From Caenispirillum bisanense (GTDB lineage: Bacteria; Pseudomonadota; Alphaproteobacteria; Rhodospirillales; UBA2165): a DNA stretch of 64,000 bases. Shown in pieces: positions 63,779 through 64,000 of this stretch. The DNA lies in NCBI GenBank assembly GCA_945877815.1, contig CAMDWJ010000010.1:47860-111859 (forward strand), in the 5' to 3' direction. How positions within the stretch are numbered: the stretch's first letter is position 1; every line of letters starts with the position of its first letter. The position numbers and the translations under genes are program-made. The notes beneath the pieces were generated by a model that did not search any database, was not told the origin of the DNA, and worked only from the letters and a program-made list of their open reading frames with translations.

Positions 63779-64000
63779 TTAATTGGCCAGTTCCGACATT
63801 TCGATGTTGTCCTCGATCTCGCAGACGGCGTTCGGGAACGCGTTCTTGAGGATTTCGGACGCGATTTCGGGGGAATGCGCGGCCGGCACGGCGACGCGAT
63901 ATCCGCTTATCTTCAACGTTTCCAACTCCATCGCCTCAATGCGGCTGAAGCCGAGAGCCTTGGCGACAACGGCGAAATCGGCCGGTGCGTCCGTCACAAG
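63779..64000 (-). CDS. Small hypothetical protein, possibly cut by the window edge
   Basis: The frame is open from the right edge to TAA at 63781-63779. A GTG at 63997 gives 72 residues, but the true start may lie outside the window. No signal or membrane helix; the sequence has alternating hydrophobic strands (ISGYRVAVPA) and an acidic end (EIEDNIEMSEL). Not recognised. Confidence 0.55.
   Translation of the reverse strand, partial: LVTDAPADFAVVAKALGFSRIEAMELETLKISGYRVAVPAAHSPEIASEILKNAFPNAVCEIEDNIEMSELAN

Noticed and set aside
1..64000. Search for CRISPR arrays, insertion sequences, integrases, phage genes and long direct repeats
   Set aside because: None was recognised by eye in the window; short or diverged repeats cannot be excluded without computation.

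Overview
The window looks like the chromosome of an alphaproteobacterium, probably of the Rhodospirillales type. Base composition is GC-rich, roughly 60% by eye. Supporting content includes an aa3 cytochrome oxidase operon with CtaG, a Coq7 ubiquinone hydroxylase, mitochondrial-processing-peptidase-like M16 proteases, a BamF/DUF3035 lipoprotein next to lspA-ileS-ribF, a CysI-DUF934-DUF2849 sulfite reductase cluster, and a RibH2-type lumazine synthase behind an FMN riboswitch. No insertion sequence, prophage, integron or CRISPR array was seen. Two tRNA genes are present: Leu(CAA) and Gly(CCC).

Layout. 1-7.2 kb (minus): M16 peptidase (cut by the window edge), DUF3035 lipoprotein, lspA-ileS-ribF with 4-base ATGA overlaps, and an amidase. 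7.3-14.0 kb (plus): a TPR-glycosyltransferase-like protein, two ABC exporter half-transporters forming an asymmetric heterodimer, and a HisC-like aminotransferase. 14.0-16.2 kb: a 56-residue zinc-ribbon gene and an orphan family 5 solute-binding protein. 16.2-17.4 kb: a class III cyclase-like gene broken by one in-frame TAA. 17.6-22.2 kb: CPA2 antiporter, tRNA-Leu, DedA-like protein, dsbB, coq7, EamA exporter. 22.2-33.1 kb (mostly minus): peroxiredoxin, DsbD/ScsB-like reductase, AlgH (plus), YkgJ-like protein, M16, thrC, M32 carboxypeptidase, ctaB, an oxidase subunit I-like protein, DUF420 and a 32-residue membrane peptide. These last are divergent from ctaC-ctaD-ctaG-ctaE-DUF983 (33.3-37.7 kb, plus).

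37.7-43.8 kb (minus): DUF2849-cysI-DUF934, a SpoIIE-type phosphatase/kinase with a STAS protein, the wreck of an Mla-type lipid transport operon (truncated MlaE plus a multiply broken auxiliary lipoprotein), and cysC. 44.0-49.5 kb (plus): an ECF sigma gene with a one-base frameshift, its probable anti-sigma factor, a CnrX/Spy-like periplasmic sensor, and a MacA-MacB-like tripartite efflux set. The MacA carries an extra sensor-like insert. 49.5-52.4 kb: corA, frmA and a secreted protein. 52.4-54.1 kb: facing terminators, an OmpA-family protein with a structured leader, and tRNA-Gly. 54.3-64 kb: apaG, folE, argE, a lipoprotein, hslO, a GFA protein, argF-argD, the FMN riboswitch with ribH2, DUF6165, a PagL-like lipid A deacylase, an OmpR-type regulator and two small genes.

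The most notable items are the sigma/anti-sigma/CnrX-like/MacAB locus with a sensor-like domain inside MacA, the duplicated FMN-aptamer core forming a competing hairpin upstream of ribH2, the asymmetric exporter coupled to an aminotransferase, the decaying Mla operon beside an intact partner-switching pair, and two small genes missed by length cut-offs.
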